From: Paracoccaceae bacterium
GTDB taxonomy: Bacteria; Pseudomonadota; Alphaproteobacteria; Rhodobacterales; Rhodobacteraceae
Assembly: GCA_012103375.1 (NCBI GenBank)
Contig: WLWX01000001.1
Coordinates: 2,522,492-2,586,491, forward strand
Reading direction: 5' to 3'
Length of the DNA: 64,000 nt
The notes below the pieces were generated by a model. That model saw only the letters and a list, made by a program, of their open reading frames with translations. It was not told where the DNA came from and made no database searches. Made by a program: the position numbers and the translations under genes. Shown here piece by piece: positions 16,887 through 24,635 of the stretch. The number at the start of each line of letters is the position of its first letter. The first letter of the stretch is position 1.

Positions 16887-18596
16887 GTGCTTTCACGCTC
16901 TGGACAGTGGGCCCTTCGGGGGCTTTCCATTATCGTACTTTTGTGCGTTGCAATTTCCATTGGCGGACCGGCCCGTGCGGCCCCCTATGCCGCGATGGTG
17001 ATGGATGCGCGCACCGGCGAGGTGCTGCATTCGCGCAATGCGGATACGCGTCTGCACCCGGCATCCCTGACCAAGATGATGACCCTCTACATCGCGTTCG
17101 AAGCGATTCGGCGTTGTGAAATCAGCCTTGATACCCGGGTGAAGATCTCCAAGAAGGCCGCGAACGAACCGCCTTCGAAGCTGGGCCTGAAATCGGGGCA
17201 GAAAATCCAGTTCCGCTATCTGATCCGTGCGGCGGCCGTGAAATCCGCCAATGACGCTGCCACCGCCATTGCCGAGGCGATTTCGGGCTCCGAGGCGGCC
17301 TTCGCCCGCCGGATGAACCGCACCGCCAAGGCAATCGGGATGAGCCGGACAACCTTTAAGAACGCCCACGGTCTGACCGAAAGCGGACATATGTCGACGG
17401 CGCGCGACATGACCCTTCTGGGGCGGCGCCTGTTCTATGATCACCCGAAATACTACAACCTCTTCTCGCGCAAGACGGCCGACGCGGGCGTGCGCCAGGT
17501 GGCCAATACCAACCGGCGCTTTCTGAACGCCTATCGCGGCGCGGACGGAATCAAGACCGGATATACCCGCGCTGCGGGTTTCAATCTGGTGGCCAGTGCG
17601 CAGCACGGGCAGGAACGCATCATCGCGACAGTCTTTGGCGGGCGATCTTCTGCCTGGCGCAATACCAAGATGGGCGAGTTGATGGATCTGGGTTTCCGCC
17701 GCGCGCCGTCGCGCGCCAAAACCCGCAAACCCAAACCCCTGACCTATCAGGCGCCCGAGGTCATCGCCTCCAAAGCGGCGCCGGGGCATGTGCCGGGCAC
17801 CGCCGGCAAGACCATTCGCCTGATCCGCGCGCCCAAGAAAAGTATCCGCCCCATGGCCCGCCCGACGCAAGCCCCGGACGAAGAGGTGCTGGTCGCCATG
17901 GCCGAAGGCATCGAGGGCGCCGTGGCCGAGGTTGGCGCCGAAGCACAGGCCCCCGACAGCGCACAGACCGACGCCGCCGTGACCGCCGCGCTGACCGATG
18001 GCGCAATTGAAAAGACTGCAAATCCGGCGGCAGAGGACGAAGCGGTGGAAGCACCCGCACTTGTCGCTGCCGCGGTTCTGCCAAAGATACGTCCCAAGGC
18101 CCGCGTCCTGCGGCCCGCCGCCGAACCGGAACCGCCGGTGGTTGCCGCTGTTGCCCAGCCCGCCACCGAACCCGTCACTGTACCCGTCACCAAACCCGCC
18201 GCACGTGCAGCCCAGGCAGTTCAGCCCGCCGCGCCTGCCCCGGTTGTCCTGACCAGCATTGCCCCGACCAAACCGGCGCCCGCCTTGCCAGCGACCAAAG
18301 ACGCTGCTGCCGAAGATATCGCACTGGAGGTCGTCACCCGGCTTTCCACGTCAGGCGGGCGCGGCTGGGGCATCAATGTCGGGCGCTATGGCTCACGCTA
18401 TCAGGCCGAGCGTGTGCTGCTGAAAACCGCCTTGCTTGAGATTGAGACGCTTGATGAGGCGCTGCGCAAGGTCGTGGCCCGAAAAGCGGGGCACGAGGCG
18501 AACTTCGTCGGGATGAGCGAATTTGACGCGCAGCTTGCCTGCCGCCGCCTGACCGCGCGCGGCGTGGAGTGTTCGACCATCAGTCCGACAGGATAA
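16887..18596 (+). CDS. D-alanyl-D-alanine carboxypeptidase (S11, PBP5/6 type) with C-terminal SPOR-like region
   Basis: This 569-residue exported penicillin-binding protein trims the terminal D-Ala from peptidoglycan stem peptides. It has an N-terminal signal peptide (cleavage near PARA-AP), then the three active-site motifs: SLTK (S60-K63), SAN (S120-N122) and KTG (K223-G225). A long Ala/Pro-rich linker (about 290-470) follows, then a SPOR-like domain (GRGWGINVGRYGSRYQAERVLL to the end) that would bind denuded glycan at the septum. The start is GTG at 16887. The IS630 copy ends 91 bases upstream, so the native promoter region may have been separated from whatever preceded it. Confidence 0.88.
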   Translation: MLSRSGQWALRGLSIIVLLCVAISIGGPARAAPYAAMVMDARTGEVLHSRNADTRLHPASLTKMMTLYIAFEAIRRCEISLDTRVKISKKAANEPPSKLGLKSGQKIQFRYLIRAAAVKSANDAATAIAEAISGSEAAFARRMNRTAKAIGMSRTTFKNAHGLTESGHMSTARDMTLLGRRLFYDHPKYYNLFSRKTADAGVRQVANTNRRFLNAYRGADGIKTGYTRAAGFNLVASAQHGQERIIATVFGGRSSAWRNTKMGELMDLGFRRAPSRAKTRKPKPLTYQAPEVIASKAAPGHVPGTAGKTIRLIRAPKKSIRPMARPTQAPDEEVLVAMAEGIEGAVAEVGAEAQAPDSAQTDAAVTAALTDGAIEKTANPAAEDEAVEAPALVAAAVLPKIRPKARVLRPAAEPEPPVVAAVAQPATEPVTVPVTKPAARAAQAVQPAAPAPVVLTSIAPTKPAPALPATKDAAAEDIALEVVTRLSTSGGRGWGINVGRYGSRYQAERVLLKTALLEIETLDEALRKVVARKAGHEANFVGMSEFDAQLACRRLTARGVECSTISPTG

Positions 18597-18791
18597 CTGT
18601 CTGAGCCGATGTCAGCCTGCGGCAGAACAACCGGTCATCGTCGATCTGTTCTGCGATCCTGATTGCGACATCCGCTTCAACGGCGATGGCACCAGCGGCA
18701 GCTTCGATCGCTTCGGCATGGGGCAGCAGGCGTCTGGCAATCTGCGTCTGGCGGTAACCCGTGGCGCTTCTAATCGCCTGATATGGTCAGG
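18597..18791 (+). other. Possible coding remnant after the carboxypeptidase
   Basis: An open stretch from about 18595 to 18837 without a start codon reads QPAAEQPVIVDLFCDPDCDI and then DRFGMGQQASGNLRLAV, with G or C at most third codon positions. This looks like former coding sequence, but I do not recognise the protein. It shares strand with the carboxypeptidase and is in a different frame from its end. It may be only compositional chance. Confidence 0.25.
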
Positions 18792-18828
18792 AAAAAAAGT
18801 GGGCCGGTGGCGTAATTGCCACCGACCC
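18792..18828 (-). terminator. Rho-independent terminator for the DUF1127 gene
   Basis: On the minus strand GGGTCGGTGGC (18828-18818) pairs with GCCACCGGCCC (18811-18801), with one G-U pair and a 6-base loop. ACTTTTTTT follows. It lies about 100 bases downstream of the DUF1127 stop and also faces the oncoming carboxypeptidase gene. Confidence 0.8.
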
Positions 18829-18925
18829 GGTCAGTGATGCCACGTATGGGCCGGCCCATTGAGCGTCGCGGGGAGATTGCCTCGCACGAACCGGATGGCA
18901 CCACTGAAGGGACCTCGCGGTTGGC

Positions 18926-19129
18926 TCAGCGGCGCGGCTGGGCCAGGAATTCTGCGAAGCTGGTGGCATCGACATCGGCCTGGGTCAGTCCCATGTCGCG
19001 CAGCATATGCGGTTCCAGCGATTTGAACCGGCGGAAGCTGGCGTAGGCGTGAAAGACGTTGCGCAGCTTCTTGGCAGGGCGGTTTGCGGTCTGGAAATTG
19101 CGGTTGGCGATGTTGATGATCGTGGTCAT
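18926..19129 (-). CDS. DUF1127 small protein
   Basis: This 67-residue protein begins MTTIINIANRNF. The DUF1127 core is ASFRRFKSLEPHMLRDMGLTQADVDATSFAEF. Small DUF1127 proteins such as CcaF1 of Rhodobacter are RNA-binding or stress-related regulators; function here is inferred by family. The start at 19129 follows AGGGGA, while the frame continues open upstream only through the leader. A Crp-type palindrome and a shared CCTTGAACACAGG motif lie upstream. A paralogue with the same upstream architecture is at 45981-46175. Confidence 0.82.
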   Translation of the reverse strand: MTTIINIANRNFQTANRPAKKLRNVFHAYASFRRFKSLEPHMLRDMGLTQADVDATSFAEFLAQPRR

Positions 19130-19185
19130 TGGTGTCCCCTGTCTGTGGTGTCCCCTGTCTGTTGTCCCAACCGACGATGTGTCGG

Positions 19186-19239
19186 CCTTGAACACAGGTT
19201 TGAACCAATTGGCGCGCCTGTTCTGTGAAGCAGTTCACA
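19186..19239 (-). promoter_or_regulatory. Crp-type box and shared downstream motif before DUF1127 gene 1
   Basis: TGTGAAGCAGTTCACA (19224-19239) is a TGTGA-N6-TCACA palindrome, the Crp consensus. CCTTGAACACAGG (19186-19198) lies with its centre 39.5 bases from the box centre. The same two elements with the same spacing occur before the DUF1127 gene at 45981-46175. The spacing would suit an activator site near -40 of a transcript starting about 60 bases before the start codon. Confidence 0.7.
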
Positions 19240-19267
19240 CAACCGAAAGAATCTCTAATAAAAAGTT

Positions 19268-20086
19268 TCAGACGCTGCGGTTCGCCTGTCGCAGATCCGC
19301 GACCTCGGCCCGCAGGGCACGCACTTCGGCCAGTATGGCCGAGGTTTCGGCGGCCATCGCCTCACGCTCATCATGGGCTTCGGCATTGTGCTGGGTCTGC
19401 ATCGCATCGACGATCACACCGATAAACAGGTTCAGAACTGCGAAGGCCGTGACGATGATAAACGGCACGAACAGCATCCAGGCCCAGGGGAAAGCCTCCA
19501 TGACCGGGCGGACAATGCCCATGGACCAGCTTTCCAGGGTCATGACCTGAAACAATGTGTAGGCCGATGCACCAAGGGTGCCGAACCAGTCCGGGAATGC
19601 CGCGGCAAACAGCTTGGTCGAGATCACCGAGAAGACGAAGAAGATCATCCCCAGCAGCATAATGATCGCCCCCATCCCCGGCAGGGCCGCCAGCAACCCG
19701 GCCACCACCCGACGCATTGCCGGCACAGCCGAGACCAGCCGCAGAACCCGCAGGATTCTGAACGCCCGCAACACCGCAAGCGGCCCGGTGGCGGGGATCA
19801 GGGCAATCGCCACGACGCCGAAATCAAACAACCGCCAGGGATCGCGCCAGAACCCGCGAAAATCGGCGATCAGACGGGCGGCAATCTCGGCCACAAAAAT
19901 CCCCAGGATCAGCCTGTCCAGAACTTCCAGCACCGGGCCGATCGCCGCCATGACGCGCGGCGATGTCTCCATCGCCAGAATCACCGCATTGATCAGAATC
20001 AGTGCAATGATGACCCGCTCGAACACGGGGTGGTTCACGATGCGCGATATTTGCGGGCGAAACATTCTGTCAGATTCCTGTGTCAT
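19268..20086 (-). CDS. Bacterial voltage-gated sodium channel (NaChBac/NavBac type)
   Basis: This 272-residue six-helix ion channel subunit would assemble as a tetramer. S4 is recognisable as VLRAFRILRVLRLV, with four arginines spaced every third residue (R107, R110, R113, R116). The pore filter TLESWS (183-188) matches the NaChBac TLESWA class selective for sodium. The C-terminus (about 240-270, EAMAAETSAILAEVRALRAEVADLR) is a heptad-rich coiled coil typical of NavBac tetramerisation. The chosen ATG at 20086 opens just before S1 and gives the standard length of about 270 residues. It probably has a role in sodium-dependent motility or pH homeostasis, as in marine bacteria. Confidence 0.88.
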   Translation of the reverse strand: MTQESDRMFRPQISRIVNHPVFERVIIALILINAVILAMETSPRVMAAIGPVLEVLDRLILGIFVAEIAARLIADFRGFWRDPWRLFDFGVVAIALIPATGPLAVLRAFRILRVLRLVSAVPAMRRVVAGLLAALPGMGAIIMLLGMIFFVFSVISTKLFAAAFPDWFGTLGASAYTLFQVMTLESWSMGIVRPVMEAFPWAWMLFVPFIIVTAFAVLNLFIGVIVDAMQTQHNAEAHDEREAMAAETSAILAEVRALRAEVADLRQANRSV

Positions 20087-20287
20087 GTCGTGCAGCACAA
20101 ATGGAGGATTCTTTCGCAGATGCAAGCACCTGCGCCCTTGGGCCGCAGGCCCGCAATACCTTTGGCTGACCGGGCGGCGGCTTGCAGCCCCCTGCTGGCG
20201 GGCGGATACGCGGCGCACCTTGAATTTCCTGATCCGAAAGATTCATATCACCACAGGAAACCCAATTCAGCGCAGGATACTCACCCA

Positions 20288-20932
20288 ATGCCCGCCAATA
20301 CCGCACACCCGTCCCAATTGTCGCAGGACCCCCATCGCCTGAGCGACCCGCGCGAAAATGTGCTGGAAGTGGCGATTGGTCGCGAATTGCGCGCGTTTCG
20401 ACGCAGTCAGGGGCTGACGGTCGCGGATCTGGCGCGCAACACCGGGCTTTCCATCGGCATGGTGTCGAAGATCGAAAACGGCAATACCTCGCCCTCGCTC
20501 ACGACGTTGCGGACGCTGGCAAACTCTCTCAGTGTGCCGCTATCGGCGTTCTTCCATGGGTTTGAAGAACACCGCGACGTTGTCCACACAAAGGCCGGTG
20601 AAGCCGTCGAGACCGAGCGTGCAGGCACACGCGCGGGCCATCAGTACGACCTGTTGGGTCATATCGGCGAAAACTCCAGCGGCGTTGTGGTGGAACCCTA
20701 TCTGATCACCCTGACTGCCGAGTCCGACGTGTTTCCGACGTTCCAGCATGACGGGATCGAGCTCCTCTATATGCTGGAAGGGCAAGTCGACTATCGCCAT
20801 GGCGAACAGGTCTTCACCCTGCGCCCCGGCGACACGCTGTTTTTCGACGCCGATGCACCGCACGGCCCCGAGCGTCTGATCTCTCTGCCAGCCAGGTATC
20901 TGTCGATCATTTCCTACCCGCGATCCCGTTAG
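20288..20932 (+). CDS. XRE-family regulator with C-terminal cupin
   Basis: This 214-residue protein has a lambda-repressor-like HTH (about 33-85: ELRAFRRSQGLTVADLARNTGLSIGMVSKIENGNTSPSL) and a C-terminal cupin sensor (MLEGQVDYRHGEQVFTLRPG and DTLFFDADAPHGPERL). Such regulators commonly control amino acid, polyamine or nitrogen metabolism. It is divergent from the sodium channel gene (201-base gap) and lies directly before the amt-glx-glnT cluster on the same strand, so it may regulate that cluster. The frame is open far upstream, but that extension lies antisense to the channel gene. The ATG at 20288 begins the real protein. Confidence 0.85.
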   Translation: MPANTAHPSQLSQDPHRLSDPRENVLEVAIGRELRAFRRSQGLTVADLARNTGLSIGMVSKIENGNTSPSLTTLRTLANSLSVPLSAFFHGFEEHRDVVHTKAGEAVETERAGTRAGHQYDLLGHIGENSSGVVVEPYLITLTAESDVFPTFQHDGIELLYMLEGQVDYRHGEQVFTLRPGDTLFFDADAPHGPERLISLPARYLSIISYPRSR

Positions 20933-21128
20933 GGCGAGGTCAGGCCACGCTGGCCGCGATCCTTTGTGGCGAGCAGACCAAAATTGTACCAATATATCAA
21001 AAACTAATCGATTTTCGTCGCAAACTCGGCGATTTCGCGCTGCTCGCAAACTGAACCAATAGTAATCCAAAAAACCGACTTTTTGTAATTCTGTTTAATT
21101 ACAGCAGCTTATCGACTCAACTTGGAAA

Positions 21129-21158
21129 TTGACAGGCGGCAACTTCACCGGGCATTTT
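21129..21158 (+). promoter_or_regulatory. Candidate promoter of amt
   Basis: TTGACA (21129-21134) is followed 18 bases later by CATTTT (21153-21158), about 70 bases before the amt start. The whole 293-base gap 20933-21225 is unusually AT-rich for this genome, especially 20980-21110 with several A/T runs, as expected for a regulated promoter region. The -10 match is weak. Confidence 0.35.
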
Positions 21159-21225
21159 TCCGTTCAAGGAAACGAATATTCCGCTGAGGGGCAAACTGGC
21201 CCCCAAACAAGAGGGAGACGGACAG

Positions 21226-22587
21226 TTGGAAGGCAATCTTAACGCTCTGACGACAGTGTTTACTGAGTTCTATTATTGGGTCACCGTGGTTTTCATGTTC
21301 CTGATTCACGTCGGGTTCTGCATGTATGAAGTCGCGGCCAGCCGAAATCGAAACCACATGCACACGCTGATGAAGAACGTAATGATCATCCCGCTGGTCA
21401 CCGTGACATTCTTCTTCTTTGGCTGGTGGATTTATTGGGCATTCCCCAATTTCCCGATACTTGGCGGCATCAGCTTCGAATCCGGCGCGCCCTACACCCC
21501 ATGGTCGGAAAACATGGGTACCCATCTGGGTGACCGGATCACCGGCGTGTTCTGGGCAGCATTCCTGCTGTTTTCCTGGACGGCGGCCTCGATCGTTTCG
21601 GGTGCTGTAATCGAGCGTATCCGTTCCTCTGCGCTTTGGGTTCATGCGGTGCTGATCGGCTCGGTCTTCTGGATCATCGACGCGGCCTGGGGCTGGCACT
21701 GGGATGGCTGGATGGTCAAGCTGCTGGGCTATCACGATGCTTATGCCTCCGGCGTTATCCACGCGATTGCAGGGGGCTATGCGTTGGGTGTGATCCTGGT
21801 TCTGGGACCACGCATCGGCAAGTTCGCGCCCGATGGTACGCCGCGCGATATCCCGCCGCATAACCCCTGGCTGCTGACGATCGGGCTGTTCCTGATCTAC
21901 ACCGGCTTCTGGGGCTTCTATGCGGCCTGTAACGTGCCGATCATCGCGCCCGAGGTTATCGACGGTCAGATCGTCGGGACAACCTGGGTCACGACAAACA
22001 TTTACCTGGCTCCGACGACGCTGTCGGCGATCACTTTCAACTTCCTGATGTCACTGTCGGGCGGTCTGATGGCGGCCTATGTCGTTTCGAAAGGGGACGC
22101 GTTCTGGACCTTCTCGGGCGGTCTTGCCGGGATCATCACGGCCTCGGCCGGCAATGACCTCTACCATCCGATCCAGGCGATGATCATCGGGGCCGTCGGT
22201 GTCGTGATCGTCTACAAGCTGCACTACTGGGTCGAACGCAAGTTCAAGATCGACGACGCGGTCGGCGCCGTGGCGGTCCACGGTTACGCAGGCGTCGTGG
22301 GTCTGATCATCGCTGGCTTCGTTCTGTGGGGCGCGCCGTCGTCACCCTACGAAGGCTATGCGACCATCAGCCCCTGGGGCCAGACTATCGGTGCGGTCAT
22401 CATGTTCTTCGTCCTCGGGTTTTTGCCGGCGTATATCGTCAGCAAGATCCAGGCGAGCTTGGGCATTCTGCGCATCCCGGAAGTGGTGGAAATCCAGGGT
22501 TTGGACTACGCCGATCATCAATCCTATGAAGATGCCAAGGCTGCGATCACCGAAGCCCACAAAGCGCATCTTGCAGAAAAAGCCTGA
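21226..22587 (+). CDS. amt: Ammonium/methylammonium transporter (Amt family)
   Basis: This 453-residue polytopic membrane protein has about eleven hydrophobic helices. It contains Amt-type conserved segments such as FWGFYAACNVP, LSGGLMAAYVVSKGDAFWTFSGGLAGIITASAG and a late VAVHGYAGVVGLI with the pore histidine. It starts with TTG at 21226, preceded by GAGGGAG at 8 bases. No ATG fits, because the first transmembrane helix begins within 15 residues. It is followed by a one-helix protein and then glxBCD-glnT, so it likely supplies ammonium or methylamine to that pathway. It belongs to a divergent Amt branch rather than the glnK-linked AmtB; no PII gene is adjacent. Confidence 0.85.
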   Translation: MEGNLNALTTVFTEFYYWVTVVFMFLIHVGFCMYEVAASRNRNHMHTLMKNVMIIPLVTVTFFFFGWWIYWAFPNFPILGGISFESGAPYTPWSENMGTHLGDRITGVFWAAFLLFSWTAASIVSGAVIERIRSSALWVHAVLIGSVFWIIDAAWGWHWDGWMVKLLGYHDAYASGVIHAIAGGYALGVILVLGPRIGKFAPDGTPRDIPPHNPWLLTIGLFLIYTGFWGFYAACNVPIIAPEVIDGQIVGTTWVTTNIYLAPTTLSAITFNFLMSLSGGLMAAYVVSKGDAFWTFSGGLAGIITASAGNDLYHPIQAMIIGAVGVVIVYKLHYWVERKFKIDDAVGAVAVHGYAGVVGLIIAGFVLWGAPSSPYEGYATISPWGQTIGAVIMFFVLGFLPAYIVSKIQASLGILRIPEVVEIQGLDYADHQSYEDAKAAITEAHKAHLAEKA

Positions 22588-22599
22588 GGAGGGCCTGAT

Positions 22600-22815
22600 A
22601 TGTCTACAATAGGACTCGACAGCTGGGCCGTTGATCTGGCCGAAGTGGGGGCGGTTTACCCCCTGCAAGGCTGGGAATTTCCGATGGTCATCATCGGCGT
22701 CGCCTTCTGGCTGGGCTGGCATGTGATCCAGATGAAGCGCGAGAAAGAGCATCTGGCCAAAGCCGAAGCCATGGGCGTGGATGAAAGCGTTCACAAAGCG
22801 CTCGACCGGTACTGA
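22600..22815 (+). CDS. Small single-helix membrane protein linked to amt
   Basis: This 71-residue protein has one hydrophobic segment (about 26-44, GWEFPMVIIGVAFWLGWHVI) and a charged C-terminus (QMKREKEHLAKAEAMG). AGGAGGG lies 8 bases before the ATG, and the gene is only 12 bases after amt. I recognise no named domain. Position and size suggest an accessory subunit or partner of the transporter. A strong terminator follows directly, so amt and this gene form a two-gene transcription unit. Confidence 0.72.
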   Translation: MSTIGLDSWAVDLAEVGAVYPLQGWEFPMVIIGVAFWLGWHVIQMKREKEHLAKAEAMGVDESVHKALDRY

Positions 22816-22834
22816 CCGGGCGAAAACCAACAGG

Positions 22835-22865
22835 CGGGCGTCCGGTCAAACGGGCGCCCGTTTTT
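22835..22865 (+). terminator. Rho-independent terminator after amt unit
   Basis: CGGGCGTCCG (22835-22844), a 6-base loop GTCAAA, CGGGCGCCCG (22851-22860) and TTTTT form a 10-bp stem with one G-U pair and a U-tract. It separates the amt unit from glxB, which must have its own promoter or rely on read-through. Confidence 0.88.
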
Positions 22866-23046
22866 GTGTCAACAGCGCGGCTCACCGCAGACCCGCTGGA
22901 AGGACTCCGGATGTTTCGCTGACGCAGACTGCGAAACCGGGCTTGCGAAATGATTTCTGTTGTGAATAATTGTTTCATCTGCGTTTTCGTGCGGATGATT
23001 TGATTCCCGTGGCGGCACCCCCGCCCGACAGCTGAAAGGGGCGGCC

Positions 23047-23940
23047 ATGTGTGGCATCGTCGGATTGTTCCTGAAAGACGCAGCGCTGCAACCGCGGCTG
23101 GGTGAAATGCTGACCGATATGCTGGTCACCATGTCGGACCGCGGGCCCGACAGCGCAGGCATCGCGATCTACGGGCCTGACGGCGCGAATGGGAAGTTGA
23201 CCGTTCAATCTGAATCGCCCGACGCGGATTTCGCGACCCTGGCCGCTGATCTGGGAACCGCCATCGACGCCACGATCACGCTGCGCCGCAAGGATACCCA
23301 TGCGGTCCTGGAAATGCCCGCCGACAAGATCAGCGCCGCACGGCAAGCCCTGGGCGAACTGAACCCGGCTCTGCGCGTGATGAGCGCCGGGGACACCATC
23401 GAGATTTACAAAGAGGTCGGCCTGCCCAAGGACGTGGCCAACCGTTTCGCGGTATCGGCGATGACCGGCACCCACGGCATCGGCCACACCCGCATGGCCA
23501 CCGAAAGCGCGGTCACGACGCTTGGCGCGCACCCTTTTTCGACCGGCGCGGATCAATGCCTGGTCCACAACGGCAGCCTGTCGAACCACAACTCGCTGCG
23601 CCGCCACCTGCGCCGCGAGGGGCTGACGTTCGAGACCGACAACGACACCGAGGTCGGGGCCGCCTATCTGACCTGGAAAATGCAGACCGGCAGCACGCTG
23701 GGTGAAGCCTTGGAAAGCAGTCTGGAAGACCTCGACGGGTTCTTCACGTTTCTGGTCGGCACCAAGGATGGTTTCGGCGTCGTCCGCGACCCCATCGCCT
23801 GCAAACCCGCCGTGATGGCCGAGACGGATCAATACGTCGCCTTCGGCAGCGAATACCGCGCGCTGGTCAATCTGCCGGGGATCGAGGACGCGCGCGTCTG
23901 GGAACCCGAACCCGCCACCGTTTATTTCTGGACCCACTGA
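23047..23940 (+). CDS. glxB: Class II glutamine amidotransferase, glutamate synthase/N-methylglutamate synthase subunit (GlxB/MgsA type)
   Basis: This 297-residue N-terminal-nucleophile amidotransferase begins MCGIVGLFLKD, so Cys2 becomes the catalytic residue. Further family motifs are DRGPDSAGIAIY, GIGHTRMATES and LVHNGSLSNHNSLRR. It releases ammonia from glutamine (or methylamine from gamma-glutamylmethylamide in the methylamine pathway) and passes it to the GlxD-type FMN subunit. The GlxBCD set corresponds to the three parts of the large glutamate synthase subunit encoded separately. GGGGCGG precedes the ATG. One base separates its stop from glxC. Confidence 0.87.
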   Translation: MCGIVGLFLKDAALQPRLGEMLTDMLVTMSDRGPDSAGIAIYGPDGANGKLTVQSESPDADFATLAADLGTAIDATITLRRKDTHAVLEMPADKISAARQALGELNPALRVMSAGDTIEIYKEVGLPKDVANRFAVSAMTGTHGIGHTRMATESAVTTLGAHPFSTGADQCLVHNGSLSNHNSLRRHLRREGLTFETDNDTEVGAAYLTWKMQTGSTLGEALESSLEDLDGFFTFLVGTKDGFGVVRDPIACKPAVMAETDQYVAFGSEYRALVNLPGIEDARVWEPEPATVYFWTH

Positions 23941-23941
23941 G

Positions 23942-24625
23942 ATGCAGACATTCGATCTGGCCGAACAGGGCCTGCGCGCCCTGAACCAAACGCTCCATGC
24001 GCAAACAGGCGACACCAACCAGACGGTGTGGGAGGTGGTGAACGCCAAAGGCAGCCACGCGATCGCCGTCGGCCTGGACGCACCGATCGAGGTGCGTGTG
24101 AAGGGCTCCACCGGGTATTACTGCGGCGGCATGAACAAGCAGGCGACGGTGCATATCCACGGCTCGGCCGGGCCGGGCGTGGGCGAAAACATGATGTCGG
24201 GCACGATCATCGTTGAAGGCGACGCCAGCCAATATGCCGGGGCCACCGGGCGTGGCGGGCTGCTGGTGATCAAGGGCAATGCCTCGTCCCGTTGCGGGAT
24301 TTCGATGAAGGGGATCGATATCGTTGTGCATGGCTCCATCGGCCATATGAGCGCGTTCATGGCGCAATCGGGCAACCTGGTGGTGCTGGGCGATGCCAGC
24401 GATGCGCTGGGGGATTCGCTGTACGAAGCGCGATTGTTCGTGCGTGGTTCGGTCAAATCGCTGGGCGCCGATTGCGTGAAGAAAGAGATGCGGGCCGAAC
24501 ATCTGGAGATTCTGGCCGACCTGCTGGAACGCTCTGGCGCGGATGCGAAACCGGAAGAGTTCACGCGCTATGGCTCGGCCCGGCAGCTATATAATTTCAA
24601 CATCGACAATGCGTCGGCTTACTGA
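23942..24625 (+). CDS. glxC: GXGXG-domain glutamate synthase-like subunit (GlxC/MgsB type)
   Basis: This 227-residue protein corresponds to the C-terminal right-handed beta-helix domain of GltB. Repeated glycine motifs are visible in GSAGPGVGENMMSGTIIVEG, ATGRGGLLVIKGNASSRCG and GNLVVLGDASDALGDS. It is a structural subunit of the GlxBCD complex. It has no catalytic residues of its own, but the domain links amidotransferase and FMN domains in GltB. It starts one base after glxB and ends 10 bases before glxD, so the complex is made from one message. Confidence 0.87.
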   Translation: MQTFDLAEQGLRALNQTLHAQTGDTNQTVWEVVNAKGSHAIAVGLDAPIEVRVKGSTGYYCGGMNKQATVHIHGSAGPGVGENMMSGTIIVEGDASQYAGATGRGGLLVIKGNASSRCGISMKGIDIVVHGSIGHMSAFMAQSGNLVVLGDASDALGDSLYEARLFVRGSVKSLGADCVKKEMRAEHLEILADLLERSGADAKPEEFTRYGSARQLYNFNIDNASAY

Positions 24626-24635
24626 GGGCGGAACG

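Noticed and set aside
19373-20287. Long plus-strand extension upstream of the XRE-cupin regulator
   Set aside because: It is antisense to the sodium channel gene and has shadow-like composition (Asp/His/Arg/Gln). The regulator domain starts right after ATG 20288.
21122-21139. Possible sigma-54 promoter (GG-N10-GC) before amt
   Set aside because: Only the GG and GC dinucleotides fit; the -12 half reads AGGC rather than TTGC. A single match of this quality is expected by chance.
22866-23046. Riboswitch or structured leader before glxB
   Set aside because: I could not find a conserved aptamer pattern; only the amt terminator and a short AT-rich stretch are evident.
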